DNA from: Thiocystis violacea
GTDB lineage: Bacteria; Pseudomonadota; Gammaproteobacteria; Chromatiales; Chromatiaceae
Length of the DNA: 64,000 nt
Reading direction: 5' to 3'
Assembly (NCBI RefSeq): GCF_016583575.1
Contig: NZ_NRRG01000007.1
Coordinates: 54,790-118,789 of the forward strand
Shown: one piece after another, positions 16,080-24,195 of the stretch
Numbering within the stretch: the stretch's first letter is position 1
How the letters are laid out: every line of letters starts with the position of its first letter
Notes under the pieces: generated by a model
Told to the model about the DNA's origin: nothing
What the model saw: only the letters and a program-made list of their open reading frames with translations
Databases searched by the model: none
Translations under genes and position numbers: made by a program

Positions 16080-19000
16080 GGCCGTGCCGGGCTCGGCGTT
16101 GGACGCAGCACCGGGTTGTCCGCCGCAAGGGCGCGCTGGGCCTCGGGCTTGATGTACTCGGTGTCGATGTAGACGCTGCCGCCGTCGCGGTAGACATTGA
16201 CGATGGTGTCGACATTCTCGGCGATCTGGCCGTACTTCTCGTCCGGCGCGGCCAGGATCACCTGAAGCCCCAGCTCGGTGAGGAAACCCAGGGCGCTGAC
16301 GGTGTTCTGGAGATCGAGCTTGGAGAAGGCTTCGTCGAAGACCGCGAGTGCGATGCCGCCGCGCGGCCCCCCATCCGGTTGACGCTCGATGCGGTAGGCC
16401 GCGGCCAGGGCCGCACCGATCGCGACGTAGAAGGGTGACTGGTGCTCGCCGCCGGAGCCCTTGCTCAGGCGCCGCGACAGGAGCTCGGGGTTGCCGCCGC
16501 CGTCGGCCTTGTCGCTCATCCGCACGTCGAAGTGATAGTACTGGCGGTAGTCGGCCAGACGCTCGTCCCAGCCGCTGGCGCGGCCCTCGGTGCTCGCGGC
16601 CTCCATCAGGAGATCGCGGATGCGGCGGATCGCCTCCCGGTGGGGGTGGTTGGGGTCGTCCGCCGCATCGAAGAGTCCGCCCACGTCCCGGCCCTGCTCC
16701 GGCGACCAGGCCAGAACCCAGTCGAGAACCTGCCGCAGGTCCGGCTCAGGGTGTTTGACGAAGCTGTAGTACTGGCCGTGGAAGGGACGGTGGCGCAGGT
16801 TGCGGTTGAGCTCGACGCGCTGGTCTTCGAGCCGCTTCAGGTTCTCCTGGAGCTTGCCGACGAAATCGGCGCGGAAGGCGTACTCCGCCTCGCGCAATGC
16901 GTTCTCGGCCTCGGTGACATAGCGGGCGAGCTGGGTGTCACGGATCTGGGTCAGCTCGAGCAGGACCCAGGCGGCGAGCGGGCGATGGTCGTCGAAGGCA
17001 CCGGCTGCGGGGCGGGTCTCCGGAGGACAGGCGGCCCAGTACTCGGTGATCTGCTGTGCGGCATCGTTGCGGGCGTTGCGGGATGAGCCCTCCTGGCTGA
17101 CCGCTCGCCTGCTCGCCTCGGCGCTCAGGGCGCGCCAGCTATCCGGGGTCTCGGCCGAGAAGAGTTGCTGACCACGCAGCTCATCCAGGCGCTCGCTCGC
17201 GAGCCGGGCATCGAAGCCAGGCGCCTGCTGGGCCTGCGTGCGCCGGGCGGCGACCTCCCGCGCAGCGTGCTCGCGCTGATCCAGGTGCAGACGGTCGCGC
17301 TGAAGCGACCGCTCCCGGTCGGTCTTCCTCGCAACCGCAGCCGTCTTCCCGTCGGCGACGAGATCGCGCTCCTTGCGACGCTCGACAGCGTTCTGCTGTA
17401 GGCGCTGGTAGCTGGCATCCTCGTCGAGCGCATGGCGCTCGGCCTTGAGGGCGCGGCGGCTCTGCTCCTTATCGCCACGCTCGGCAACGAGCCGGGCCAG
17501 ATCGGGGAGGGCGTCCAGATGACGCTCCAGGGGCATCACCAGCTCCTCTCGCAGCCGCGCGATCAGCGTCTTCTCCTGCTGCTTCTCGTAATGGCGCCGG
17601 CCGTTCTCGGCGAACCGGCGCTCCAGCGTCTCCTGTGTCAGGGCCCGTGCGGCCCGGCCGAGCATCGGCTCCTCGGGCTGCAGGCGCACCACCGAGCCGC
17701 CGGTCGCGAGCATGCCGTCGGCGGTGATCGCACGCTCGTGGCGCACCAGCTCGTCCTCGGTCTCCACCCTTAGGACGTTGCCGGCATGACGGTTCACATA
17801 GGCGACGGCGTGACGGTCGTCGCTCTCGGTGACCTCGGCAAGGCTGCCCGGATCACGGCGACCGGTCCATTCATCCGTCCTTAAGGTGTTGATGATGCGG
17901 CTGCCATGGATGCCCCGGCGCCGGCCCTCGCGGCGATACAGGGTGATCGCCTCGCTCACCTGGGCCGGGTCCACCAGCAGGGCCTCGCGGTGACCGCCAA
18001 GGAAGGCTTCCAGCGCATCGCGCCAGGGCTCGTCGGCTACGTCCACCCGGTCGCAAAGCGGCACCGCCTCGATGCCCCGCTCGCGCAGCAGCTCGATCAG
18101 CCGGAGCGTGTTGGGCTGGAGGTCGCTGCCGCCCTGGCGCAGTCGCTCGATCCGCTCCTTGAGTGCGCGCAGGTCGCGATCCAGCTCGGCCTCTTCCAGG
18201 ACCAATGCCTCATAGCGCGCCTTCAGTCCGCCGGCTGTCTGCGCAAGGCGCTCGCGAAGCCGAGCCGCAGCTCGCATGACATCCTTCGGCGCCGCCGGCC
18301 AGGCCGCCGCGAGCAGGCCCTCATCGCGGACCAGTACAGCGGCGACCGCCTGCAAGGACTCGGTCAAGGTGTCGTCGGCGAGCTGCTCGGCGTGGTCCAG
18401 CAGGGGATGCACGGCACCCAGACCCTGGCGTGCGCGCTCCAGGTCGGTGCCGAGCGCCGCCAGGCCCTGGCGCAGGGTCTCCAGCTCGGCATCGATCCGT
18501 CGGCGCTGCTGCTCAATGTCGCTGGCCGCGAGGCGGCGGTTGGCCTCTTGAAGCGCCTCATCGGCGGTCTTCCAACGCTGCTCCAAGTCGGCGATCTCGA
18601 GGTCTAGCCGGACGATCTCGCCCTCGGCCTCGCTCAGCGCGGCGCGCAGCGGCTCCATCTCCGTCTCCAGGGCGTTGAAGGCGGCCTCCTGCTCGACCCA
18701 GCGCCAGGCCAGCGCCAGGCACTCGGCCTTCTCGGCACGGCGGTAGAGTCTGTCGATCTCGCTCAGCAACTGCTCGCGCCGCCGGGCCTCCTGGGTGCTG
18801 ATCTGGATCTGGCGGTACTGCTGGAGGGCCTGCTGGAGCGAGCGGACCTGAATCGGACGCTCTTCGAGAATGTAGTCACGCACGAAGCCGGAAACGTTGC
18901 GGATGGGGCTGAAGGTGATGGCGTTGCGGAAGGCGCGCAGGAAGCGCTCGCGGTCGAGCGTGCGCTTGCCGTCATAGAGATAGTGGCAGAGCTCGCGCTG

Positions 19001-19546
19001 GTACTCGCCGACCTGCGGATGGACGCGCAGGGCCGCGCCGAGCCGTCCGCGCATGGCCTCGCGCAGCCGTTTCCAGGGCATGGGCGTCGCGCCGTCCGGG
19101 GTCTGGTCCACGAGATCGGCGAGCCTGAGGTCCAGCCCGGGGGCGATGAACCGTCCGTCGATCTGCTCCTGGCTCTCCTCCAGACGGGCATGCATCGCGA
19201 GCCCGATGCTGGTAGCGCTGCCGTCCTCGGTGTCGCGAAAAACCAGCGCCAGGTAGGTGATCGCCTGCTCGCGGGGGCGAAACTCCTGGGACAGGTCCGG
19301 GTTGTCGGGGTCGCGGACGACTCCCAGGCAGTAGTCCCGGAGGCTGCGGGTGCTCTTCTCGCCCGCGCTGGCGTTGGGGCTCCACCAGCGCTTGTCGCCG
19401 CCGACCAGCACCGCCTGGATCGCGTCGAGCAGGGAGGACTTGCCGGAGGCATTGGGGCCGATGACCGCCGCATGGCCCTCGATCTCGACGCTGGCCTGGT
19501 CCAGACGGTACCAGTTGATCATCAGAAGCCGGATCAGGCGCTTCAT
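16076..19546 (-). CDS. jetC: Wadjet JetC, SMC-like ATPase
   Basis: An 1156-residue MukB/SMC-type motor. Walker A is GPNASGKSS at residues 30-38. Long heptad-rich coiled coils occupy about 260-500 and 650-950, around a central hinge-like part. The ABC signature is SKGSGGEHQSP near residue 1015, and Walker B is ALAVFDEAFSKLD near residue 1060. JetC extrudes DNA loops and recognises small circles by topology. The start at 19546 overlaps the jetB stop by four bases. All ATPase motifs are present, so the motor should be active. Confidence 0.92.
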   Translation of the reverse strand: MKRLIRLLMINWYRLDQASVEIEGHAAVIGPNASGKSSLLDAIQAVLVGGDKRWWSPNASAGEKSTRSLRDYCLGVVRDPDNPDLSQEFRPREQAITYLALVFRDTEDGSATSIGLAMHARLEESQEQIDGRFIAPGLDLRLADLVDQTPDGATPMPWKRLREAMRGRLGAALRVHPQVGEYQRELCHYLYDGKRTLDRERFLRAFRNAITFSPIRNVSGFVRDYILEERPIQVRSLQQALQQYRQIQISTQEARRREQLLSEIDRLYRRAEKAECLALAWRWVEQEAAFNALETEMEPLRAALSEAEGEIVRLDLEIADLEQRWKTADEALQEANRRLAASDIEQQRRRIDAELETLRQGLAALGTDLERARQGLGAVHPLLDHAEQLADDTLTESLQAVAAVLVRDEGLLAAAWPAAPKDVMRAAARLRERLAQTAGGLKARYEALVLEEAELDRDLRALKERIERLRQGGSDLQPNTLRLIELLRERGIEAVPLCDRVDVADEPWRDALEAFLGGHREALLVDPAQVSEAITLYRREGRRRGIHGSRIINTLRTDEWTGRRDPGSLAEVTESDDRHAVAYVNRHAGNVLRVETEDELVRHERAITADGMLATGGSVVRLQPEEPMLGRAARALTQETLERRFAENGRRHYEKQQEKTLIARLREELVMPLERHLDALPDLARLVAERGDKEQSRRALKAERHALDEDASYQRLQQNAVERRKERDLVADGKTAAVARKTDRERSLQRDRLHLDQREHAAREVAARRTQAQQAPGFDARLASERLDELRGQQLFSAETPDSWRALSAEASRRAVSQEGSSRNARNDAAQQITEYWAACPPETRPAAGAFDDHRPLAAWVLLELTQIRDTQLARYVTEAENALREAEYAFRADFVGKLQENLKRLEDQRVELNRNLRHRPFHGQYYSFVKHPEPDLRQVLDWVLAWSPEQGRDVGGLFDAADDPNHPHREAIRRIRDLLMEAASTEGRASGWDERLADYRQYYHFDVRMSDKADGGGNPELLSRRLSKGSGGEHQSPFYVAIGAALAAAYRIERQPDGGPRGGIALAVFDEAFSKLDLQNTVSALGFLTELGLQVILAAPDEKYGQIAENVDTIVNVYRDGGSVYIDTEYIKPEAQRALAADNPVLRPTPSPARP

Positions 19547-20202
19547 CCGCCGCTCCCATCTTCGCCGGGCGCGTTCTCGTCCGCGACGGTCCCGTCGTCA
19601 TCCTCGGTATCCGCCGTCTCCTCTTCGGCCGTGTCGAGGAAGGCGGCGAGCCGCTCCTGCACCCGCTCGCCGGTCACCAGCCGGATCGTCGGCAGGATGC
19701 GCAGGGCCGGCAGACCGTCCTCGGCCGCGTCCCCGGTCTCGATCAGCGAGTGACGGCGCAGCCGGCCGATGACCTCGCGGTACTCCGAGACCAGGGGGCG
19801 CTTGCGCCCGAGCAGTGCCTCGTAGCGTCCGAGGAGGGTCTCGGACGCCGTGTAGACGCTACCCTCCCGCGCCTCGAAGCGCTCCATCCCCTCCTCGTAG
19901 AGCAGGCGCAGGCAGAGCAGCATCAGGCTGTCCACCAGGCGCAGCCGGGCGAAGCCCTCCGCCTCCGTCGGCAATAGGCCGATCAGGCCGAAGGTGTCGT
20001 CCCGGTGCAGGGTCCAGCCCAGGGCATCGAAGAGGTTCGTGAAATAGTCGAAGTGGTTGGCCACCAGGCGGTAGAGGTCGCGGTCCCGAGACCGCTCCAG
20101 CAGCAGGAACTGGCGCTCCAGCAGGCCGCGGGCGGCGGCGCGGAAGTCTTCGGCCTCGGCGCCGCCGGGACGCTCGCAGATCTGCCGCAGATCACGCAGC
20201 AT
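19543..20202 (-). CDS. jetB: Wadjet JetB, KITE-like subunit (DUF4194)
   Basis: A 219-residue winged-helix KITE-type partner of the JetC motor. The DUF4194 core is seen as ARGLLERQFLLLE, DRDLYRLVANHFDYF, IGLLPTE and LLCLRLLYEEG. The C-terminus is a disordered acidic tail. The ATG at 20202 lies just inside the end of jetA (11-base overlap), which fits coupled translation. A longer frame upstream only shadows jetA. Confidence 0.85.
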   Translation of the reverse strand: MLRDLRQICERPGGAEAEDFRAAARGLLERQFLLLERSRDRDLYRLVANHFDYFTNLFDALGWTLHRDDTFGLIGLLPTEAEGFARLRLVDSLMLLCLRLLYEEGMERFEAREGSVYTASETLLGRYEALLGRKRPLVSEYREVIGRLRRHSLIETGDAAEDGLPALRILPTIRLVTGERVQERLAAFLDTAEEETADTEDDDGTVADENAPGEDGSGG

Positions 20203-21622
20203 CTCGGCTCCCCGCGGCGCCTGAGCGGCGATGGGCCACGAAGGCCGGACAGCGCACCCAGTCGTTCTCCACCCAGCCTGGGCGCCGTTCGATACGGTAT
20301 TGGCGTCTGAGACTCGTCGCACCGGGCAGATACTCCAGGTGGCGCACATGGGTGAAGGCGATGAAGTCCTCGACGCTCTCGATCCGCATATCGGCGCCGT
20401 CGAGGGCGCCACGCCCGGCGAGCTGGCACTCCAGATAGCGGGCGATGCGGCGCGGGTCGATCCGGCGCCGGTCCAGATAGGCCCTCAGGGCCTGCTGGCG
20501 AGCGGCGACCGCCGGGTCCGCGGGCCGACTGCGCAGGGCCAGAGGCTCGGGTAGGCGGCGGTGACGCGGGGCCTCGCGCAGACTCCGGGTGCCGACGGGA
20601 CGGACGTCGAGGAGCGGCATCGGGAGCGGCGTCGGCGCATCCTCCGGAAGATCGGCGAGCTTGGGTCCGAGCCGTTGCAGCGCCGCCGCGATCCTCGTCG
20701 CCATACCGGGGTGGGCGCGGTCCAGATAGCGCACCCTGTCGGCGACCCGCCGCTCGACCTTGGCGCGATAGGTGTCCACGCGCGCCAGATGTCCGTCGAG
20801 CTGCTCGAACACCGCGCGCAGTTGGACGATGTCGTCGTTCATCGCCCGCCAGGCGAGCTCGCTGTCCGCCTCCCCGGTCTGCTCCATGAAGCCAGCCACC
20901 AGCTCCTGCTTGCGCGGCAGATCGTATTCCAGCTCGCGGACCAGTTGGAGGATCCGCAGCCGATGGCGGAAGGGGTTGTTGCGGGTCTTCAGCCGCTTGT
21001 AGTCCTGCACCAGGATGCGCTCGACGAAGTCATCGAAAAAACGCGAGAGCACCAGGCGGTGGTCACGGGCATCACCGATCTCTCCGAGCAGTCCCTTGAG
21101 ACCGTAGATCATGGTGTTGATGTGCTGAAGGAAGCGCCGCGCCTCCCGCGACGCCTGGCGCAGGGCCAGAACCTGCGCCCGCGGCTCCTCATAGGCGCGC
21201 TGCACGTTGTTGAAGATGGAGAGCACCATCCCCCCGTAGAAGACCCGGTCGGGCCGGGCAATCTCCACCAGGGCAGCCCACAGGGTTCCCACTGCCGGCG
21301 GAACGGCGACGCGCACCCGATAGCCCTCGGTCTCCTCCTCCAGCCAGCCCGCGGCCACCAGGCGTCGATAGGCGAGTGCCGCCGGGGTGCCGTCCGCCTC
21401 CTGAGCCGTCGGATCGGCCTCGTCCTGCCAGCTCGCCGCCATGACCGCGAGCCGCTCCTCGATCTCCCGGCGCACCGTCTCCCGGGACGGAAAGACGTCC
21501 TCGTGGACCTGGTCGAAGAACAGCGGATAGAGGTCGAGCAGCAGGCCCGCGTACACTTGGCGGTTGGCGCTGGCGAGCGGCGAGAACAGCCGGTCGGAGA
21601 CGCGATCGAAGAGCTGGCTCAT
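20192..21622 (-). CDS. jetA: Wadjet JetA, kleisin-like subunit
   Basis: A 476-residue protein and the first gene of the operon. It begins MSQLFDRVSDRLFSPLASAN, typical of JetA-family (kleisin) subunits, with winged-helix segments in the first 120 residues, helical middle parts and a further domain at the end. The kleisin links JetB and the JetC heads. Order jetA-B-C-D with overlaps throughout matches type I, but I cannot decide the Wadjet subtype without profile searches. No promoter is obvious upstream. Confidence 0.82.
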   Translation of the reverse strand: MSQLFDRVSDRLFSPLASANRQVYAGLLLDLYPLFFDQVHEDVFPSRETVRREIEERLAVMAASWQDEADPTAQEADGTPAALAYRRLVAAGWLEEETEGYRVRVAVPPAVGTLWAALVEIARPDRVFYGGMVLSIFNNVQRAYEEPRAQVLALRQASREARRFLQHINTMIYGLKGLLGEIGDARDHRLVLSRFFDDFVERILVQDYKRLKTRNNPFRHRLRILQLVRELEYDLPRKQELVAGFMEQTGEADSELAWRAMNDDIVQLRAVFEQLDGHLARVDTYRAKVERRVADRVRYLDRAHPGMATRIAAALQRLGPKLADLPEDAPTPLPMPLLDVRPVGTRSLREAPRHRRLPEPLALRSRPADPAVAARQQALRAYLDRRRIDPRRIARYLECQLAGRGALDGADMRIESVEDFIAFTHVRHLEYLPGATSLRRQYRIERRPGWVENDWVRCPAFVAHRRSGAAGSRDAA

Positions 21623-21770
21623 TGGCGATACCGGTCGTGGGTCAGGCTCGGTCGACGCCCGCCATCTGGGGCGAGAATAGGGGACGCGCTAGAGTGTGTC
21701 ATCAATTCTCGCTGTCAGTCGGATGAACGCGGAGAACAAGGATTCCTCCCTCCCTTGAGCCGCATGTCGG

Positions 21771-21802
21771 TTTGTAGGGACGAATTCATTCGCTCCTACA
21801 AA
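21771..21802. repeat. REP-like palindrome
   Basis: TTTGTAGG and CCTACAAA enclose GACGAATTCATTCGCT, an inverted repeat of the type often scattered between genes in proteobacteria. It lies between jetA and the hdr remnants. Confidence 0.7.
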
Positions 21803-21945
21803 GGATGCCGCGCGACATCCGACTCGACACGAATCACGCGCCTTTTTGAAGTGCGAGATGATAAACCGAATCATCAAGACAACATCCAGCATCGGTTCTC
21901 AACGCATTGAGGCAAGGACAGGTCAGATCCGCTTTGTCATCGTGA

Positions 21946-22146
21946 GCGGGCCGTTACGGCCTGGCGCACGACGTCAAACGGCTCGGGCCGGGCCCGAAGA
22001 ACCAGCCTACCGCCAGATTTGCCCAACTGTTCTGGGACAATCCGAGGGTCAAGGGCTGCGTCAATGAGCTGAAACCGGGACTCAGTCTCTACTTCATGAA
22101 CGGCCTCGGCGACGGCGTCAAGGCGCCTCCTCCTCGAACTATCTGA
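21946..22146 (+). pseudogene. HdrC-like C-terminal remnant
   Basis: An open stretch of about 66 codons without a start, ending at TGA 22144. It includes ARFAQLFWDNPRVKG and ELKPGLSLYF, compatible with the C-terminal helices of an HdrC-type subunit. The Fe-S cysteine motifs expected earlier are missing. It lies directly before an HdrB N-terminal remnant in the order hdrC-hdrB, which supports the reading. On its own the similarity is weak. Confidence 0.4.
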
Positions 22147-22370
22147 TCTCGATCCAGACCCTGTGCGAGGCACTGGACGTCCAACTCAACGAGATCCCGG
22201 ACTGGAACCGCAGCGCCACTTCGATCGGCTGCGCCAGCGGCGGCGAGCGGCCGCGCCTGACTTTATCCGCGCGCAACCTGGCCTTGAGCGAACAGCACAA
22301 CCCCGGCCAGGACGTGGTCGCCAACTGTGCCGCCTGCTGGCTCTCCATCAAAACAGATCAGCAAGGATGA
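22125..22370 (+). pseudogene. HdrB-like N-terminal remnant
   Basis: One frame (stop TGA 22368) reads NYLISIQTLCEALDVQLNEI, then PDWNRSATSIG, then SARNLALSEQHNPGQDVV and CAACWLS. This matches the N-terminal CCG domain of HdrB; the usual cysteine pair after DWN is replaced by Arg-Ser. No start codon survives and the frame leaves homology after WLSI. The last 80 bases are a diverged duplicate of 13428-13510. It supplies the very portion that the hdrB gene at 13428 lacks. Confidence 0.7.
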
Positions 22371-22441
22371 CGTCGACCGCTCCGAAGCGGTATTAGGATT
22401 TTCACTTTGGGCCACTAGGCGCGGTTTAATTCCGGATACGC

Positions 22442-22467
22442 CAAAAAAAAACCCCGCGAATGCGGGG
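22442..22467 (-). terminator. Minus-strand terminator with no visible gene
   Basis: On the minus strand ACCCCGC, loop ATTC and GCGGGGT are followed by eight or more T, a strong intrinsic terminator. The region to its right on that strand (22480-22990) has no convincing coding gene, so it may end a small RNA or mark an eroded gene. Confidence 0.7.
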
Positions 22468-22469
22468 TG

Positions 22470-22893
22470 AATCACCACTGAGGAGGTCAGAGAACGTAAC
22501 GCGCGAACAGAGGTTCGCTCGCTGCTTTGATTAAGCATGTATCGGGCCACTTTGCAGTCGATTCGTTGTTTCTTTTATTGTTAATCACTTACCTGGTGGC
22601 GATCGGTTCGCTGCCGGTGAGCGCCGACGGCCGACGCGCACTCTTCGGGTCTGGGGGGCGTGTCGGTCGCACTCGATTGGTGCGTTGGCCTGGGCTTGGG
22701 GCGGTGCGGAACGCTTCGATGACGCCTGCCAGGGGTGTCTTTCGGCCGTTCCCGCGCCTTTGTGTGCGACTCTGTGTGCGAAACGATTGGAAGATTGATC
22801 GAAAATTGATCGGACTTAGCCGGCATCGACTCTCCTGATACCATCGTAAGGAACGGTGCAAAAACAACCGTCACGACGATGGCTCGACTTTCT
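22470..22893. other. Intergenic region without a recognised gene
   Basis: About 420 bases, more AT-rich at its left end than neighbouring DNA. Open frames on both strands give low-complexity or arginine/proline-rich peptides with no family features. The block ends near a palindrome at 22894. Confidence 0.5.
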
Positions 22894-22918
22894 CCCCTCT
22901 CCCCGCTGGGGCGAGGGG
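22894..22918. repeat. GC-rich palindrome
   Basis: CCCCTCTCCCC, GCT and GGGGCGAGGGG form an imperfect hairpin with one mismatch. It resembles the elements at 8044 and 26693. Confidence 0.55.
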
Positions 22919-22990
22919 CTCCGGAGCGTACCGTTTCGGTTATTTTTGAACCATCACTCAGTCTCTCCAATCCTCGCTTCCCGTCTAATC

Positions 22991-23479
22991 ATGAATACAT
23001 CCGCCAGAGTCAAGATCCTGTTTGTTTGCATGGGAAATATCTGTCGATCGCCCACGGCGCATGGGGTGTTTCGCAAGCTCGTCATGGACGAGGGTTTGCC
23101 GCATGTCATCGAGATCGATTCGGCCGGAACCCATGCCTATCATGTCGGTGAGCCGCCGGATCGGCGGGCGCGGGAGACGGCGCGCGAGCGCGGGGTCGAT
23201 ATCGGCGATCTGCGCGCCAGACGGGCCAGGCCGGAGGATTTCCTGCTGTTTGACTATGTCATCGCCATGGACGAGGACAACTACGCCAGCCTCGCCGGGA
23301 TCTGTCCCACCGGGATGGAGGACAAGCTGAGGCTGTTCATGGAGTTCGCGCCGGACCTGGGAATCCGGGAGGTGCCCGATCCCTACTACGGCGGTCAGGG
23401 CGGGTTCGAGCGGGTGTTCGATATGGTCGAATCCGCGACGCGCGGTCTGCTCGCCGACATCAGGAGCCGGTATCTCTGA
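22991..23479 (+). CDS. Low-molecular-weight protein-tyrosine phosphatase
   Basis: A 162-residue cytosolic phosphatase. The P-loop is CMGNICRS, with catalytic Cys13 and Arg19, and the general acid is the aspartate of DPYYGG near residue 133. These enzymes dephosphorylate tyrosine kinases in exopolysaccharide export or other phosphotyrosine proteins. The start at 22991 fits the family N-terminus. Its last 85 bases overlap the 3' end of the convergent deacetylase gene, an unusually long overlap. Confidence 0.92.
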   Translation: MNTSARVKILFVCMGNICRSPTAHGVFRKLVMDEGLPHVIEIDSAGTHAYHVGEPPDRRARETARERGVDIGDLRARRARPEDFLLFDYVIAMDEDNYASLAGICPTGMEDKLRLFMEFAPDLGIREVPDPYYGGQGGFERVFDMVESATRGLLADIRSRYL

Positions 23480-24195
23480 TCGCCGTCCTCGTCGATGGCG
23501 GCGTAGTCGGCGTGCAGGCGAAACCGGCGCAGATCCCGGCGCAGATCCTCGGCGAGCGCGAGATCCAGATCCTGGGGATGGATGCCGATGCGCAGCCAAC
23601 CGCGCCGTCGGCTCCGGTGGCGGTTGAAGTGATTCCAGATCCGTATGACGGGAATCCGCCAGGCCCTGTCCGCCTCGTAGCCGAGCATGGGGATGGGGTA
23701 GAGCCGTCCGGTCTGCCCGGAGAGGACGCCGGAGAAGATCTCATAGCGCAGGAAGGGGAGTTCGGCTAGGGCGTTGCGCGGGATGGCTCCCATCGCCCAG
23801 GCCGGGGGGACGTAGAGCGTGGGCGCGCGCAGGCCGTGCGCGCGAAACCAGGCGTGGCAGCGGCTCATGAGGTTCAGGATGCCGTCGGCGTCGAGCGCTA
23901 GGTGCTCGGCGACGTTGCGCGAGAGGAACCAGGCATGGAGCCGGTGCCGGAGTCCGCCGTAAGTCGCCACGCGATGGAGCCATCCATGTCCGGCGAGCTC
24001 GTAGCCGCGCGCCTCGTGTCGCCTCAGCCAGTCGATCTGCTCCGACGACCAGTCCAGCCCAGGGACCACCAGGAGGGTGACGGCGTTGACCCCCTCGGTC
24101 GCGAGCAGGTCGAGAATGCGCTCCACCCGCGGCAGGGTCTCGGGCATGACGTCATGCACCGAGACCAGGGTGCGAATGTCCTCAACGCTGGACAT
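23395..24195 (-). CDS. DUF2334-type polysaccharide deacetylase
   Basis: A 266-residue enzyme of the carbohydrate deacetylase superfamily. Metal-site motifs are VSVHDVMPE at residues 10-18 and GHGWLHR, with a later PPAWAMGA segment; a terminal histidine is in IGIHPQD. It probably removes acetyl groups from a cell-surface glycan or glycolipid. It overlaps the end of the glycosyltransferase gene by 14 bases on the same strand, so the two are coupled. The final 30 residues, which overlap the phosphatase gene, are not conserved-looking. Confidence 0.8.
   Translation of the reverse strand: MSSVEDIRTLVSVHDVMPETLPRVERILDLLATEGVNAVTLLVVPGLDWSSEQIDWLRRHEARGYELAGHGWLHRVATYGGLRHRLHAWFLSRNVAEHLALDADGILNLMSRCHAWFRAHGLRAPTLYVPPAWAMGAIPRNALAELPFLRYEIFSGVLSGQTGRLYPIPMLGYEADRAWRIPVIRIWNHFNRHRSRRRGWLRIGIHPQDLDLALAEDLRRDLRRFRLHADYAAIDEDGDQRYRLLMSASRPRVADSTISNTRSNPP

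Noticed and set aside
20561..21910. Plus-strand frame opposite jetA
   Set aside because: It mirrors jetA codons and has no domain; jetA has family motifs and proper overlaps with jetB.
22581..22970. Minus-strand frames upstream of the orphan terminator
   Set aside because: The peptides are Arg/Pro-rich, differ in composition from real genes and have no ribosome site; I could not support a protein.
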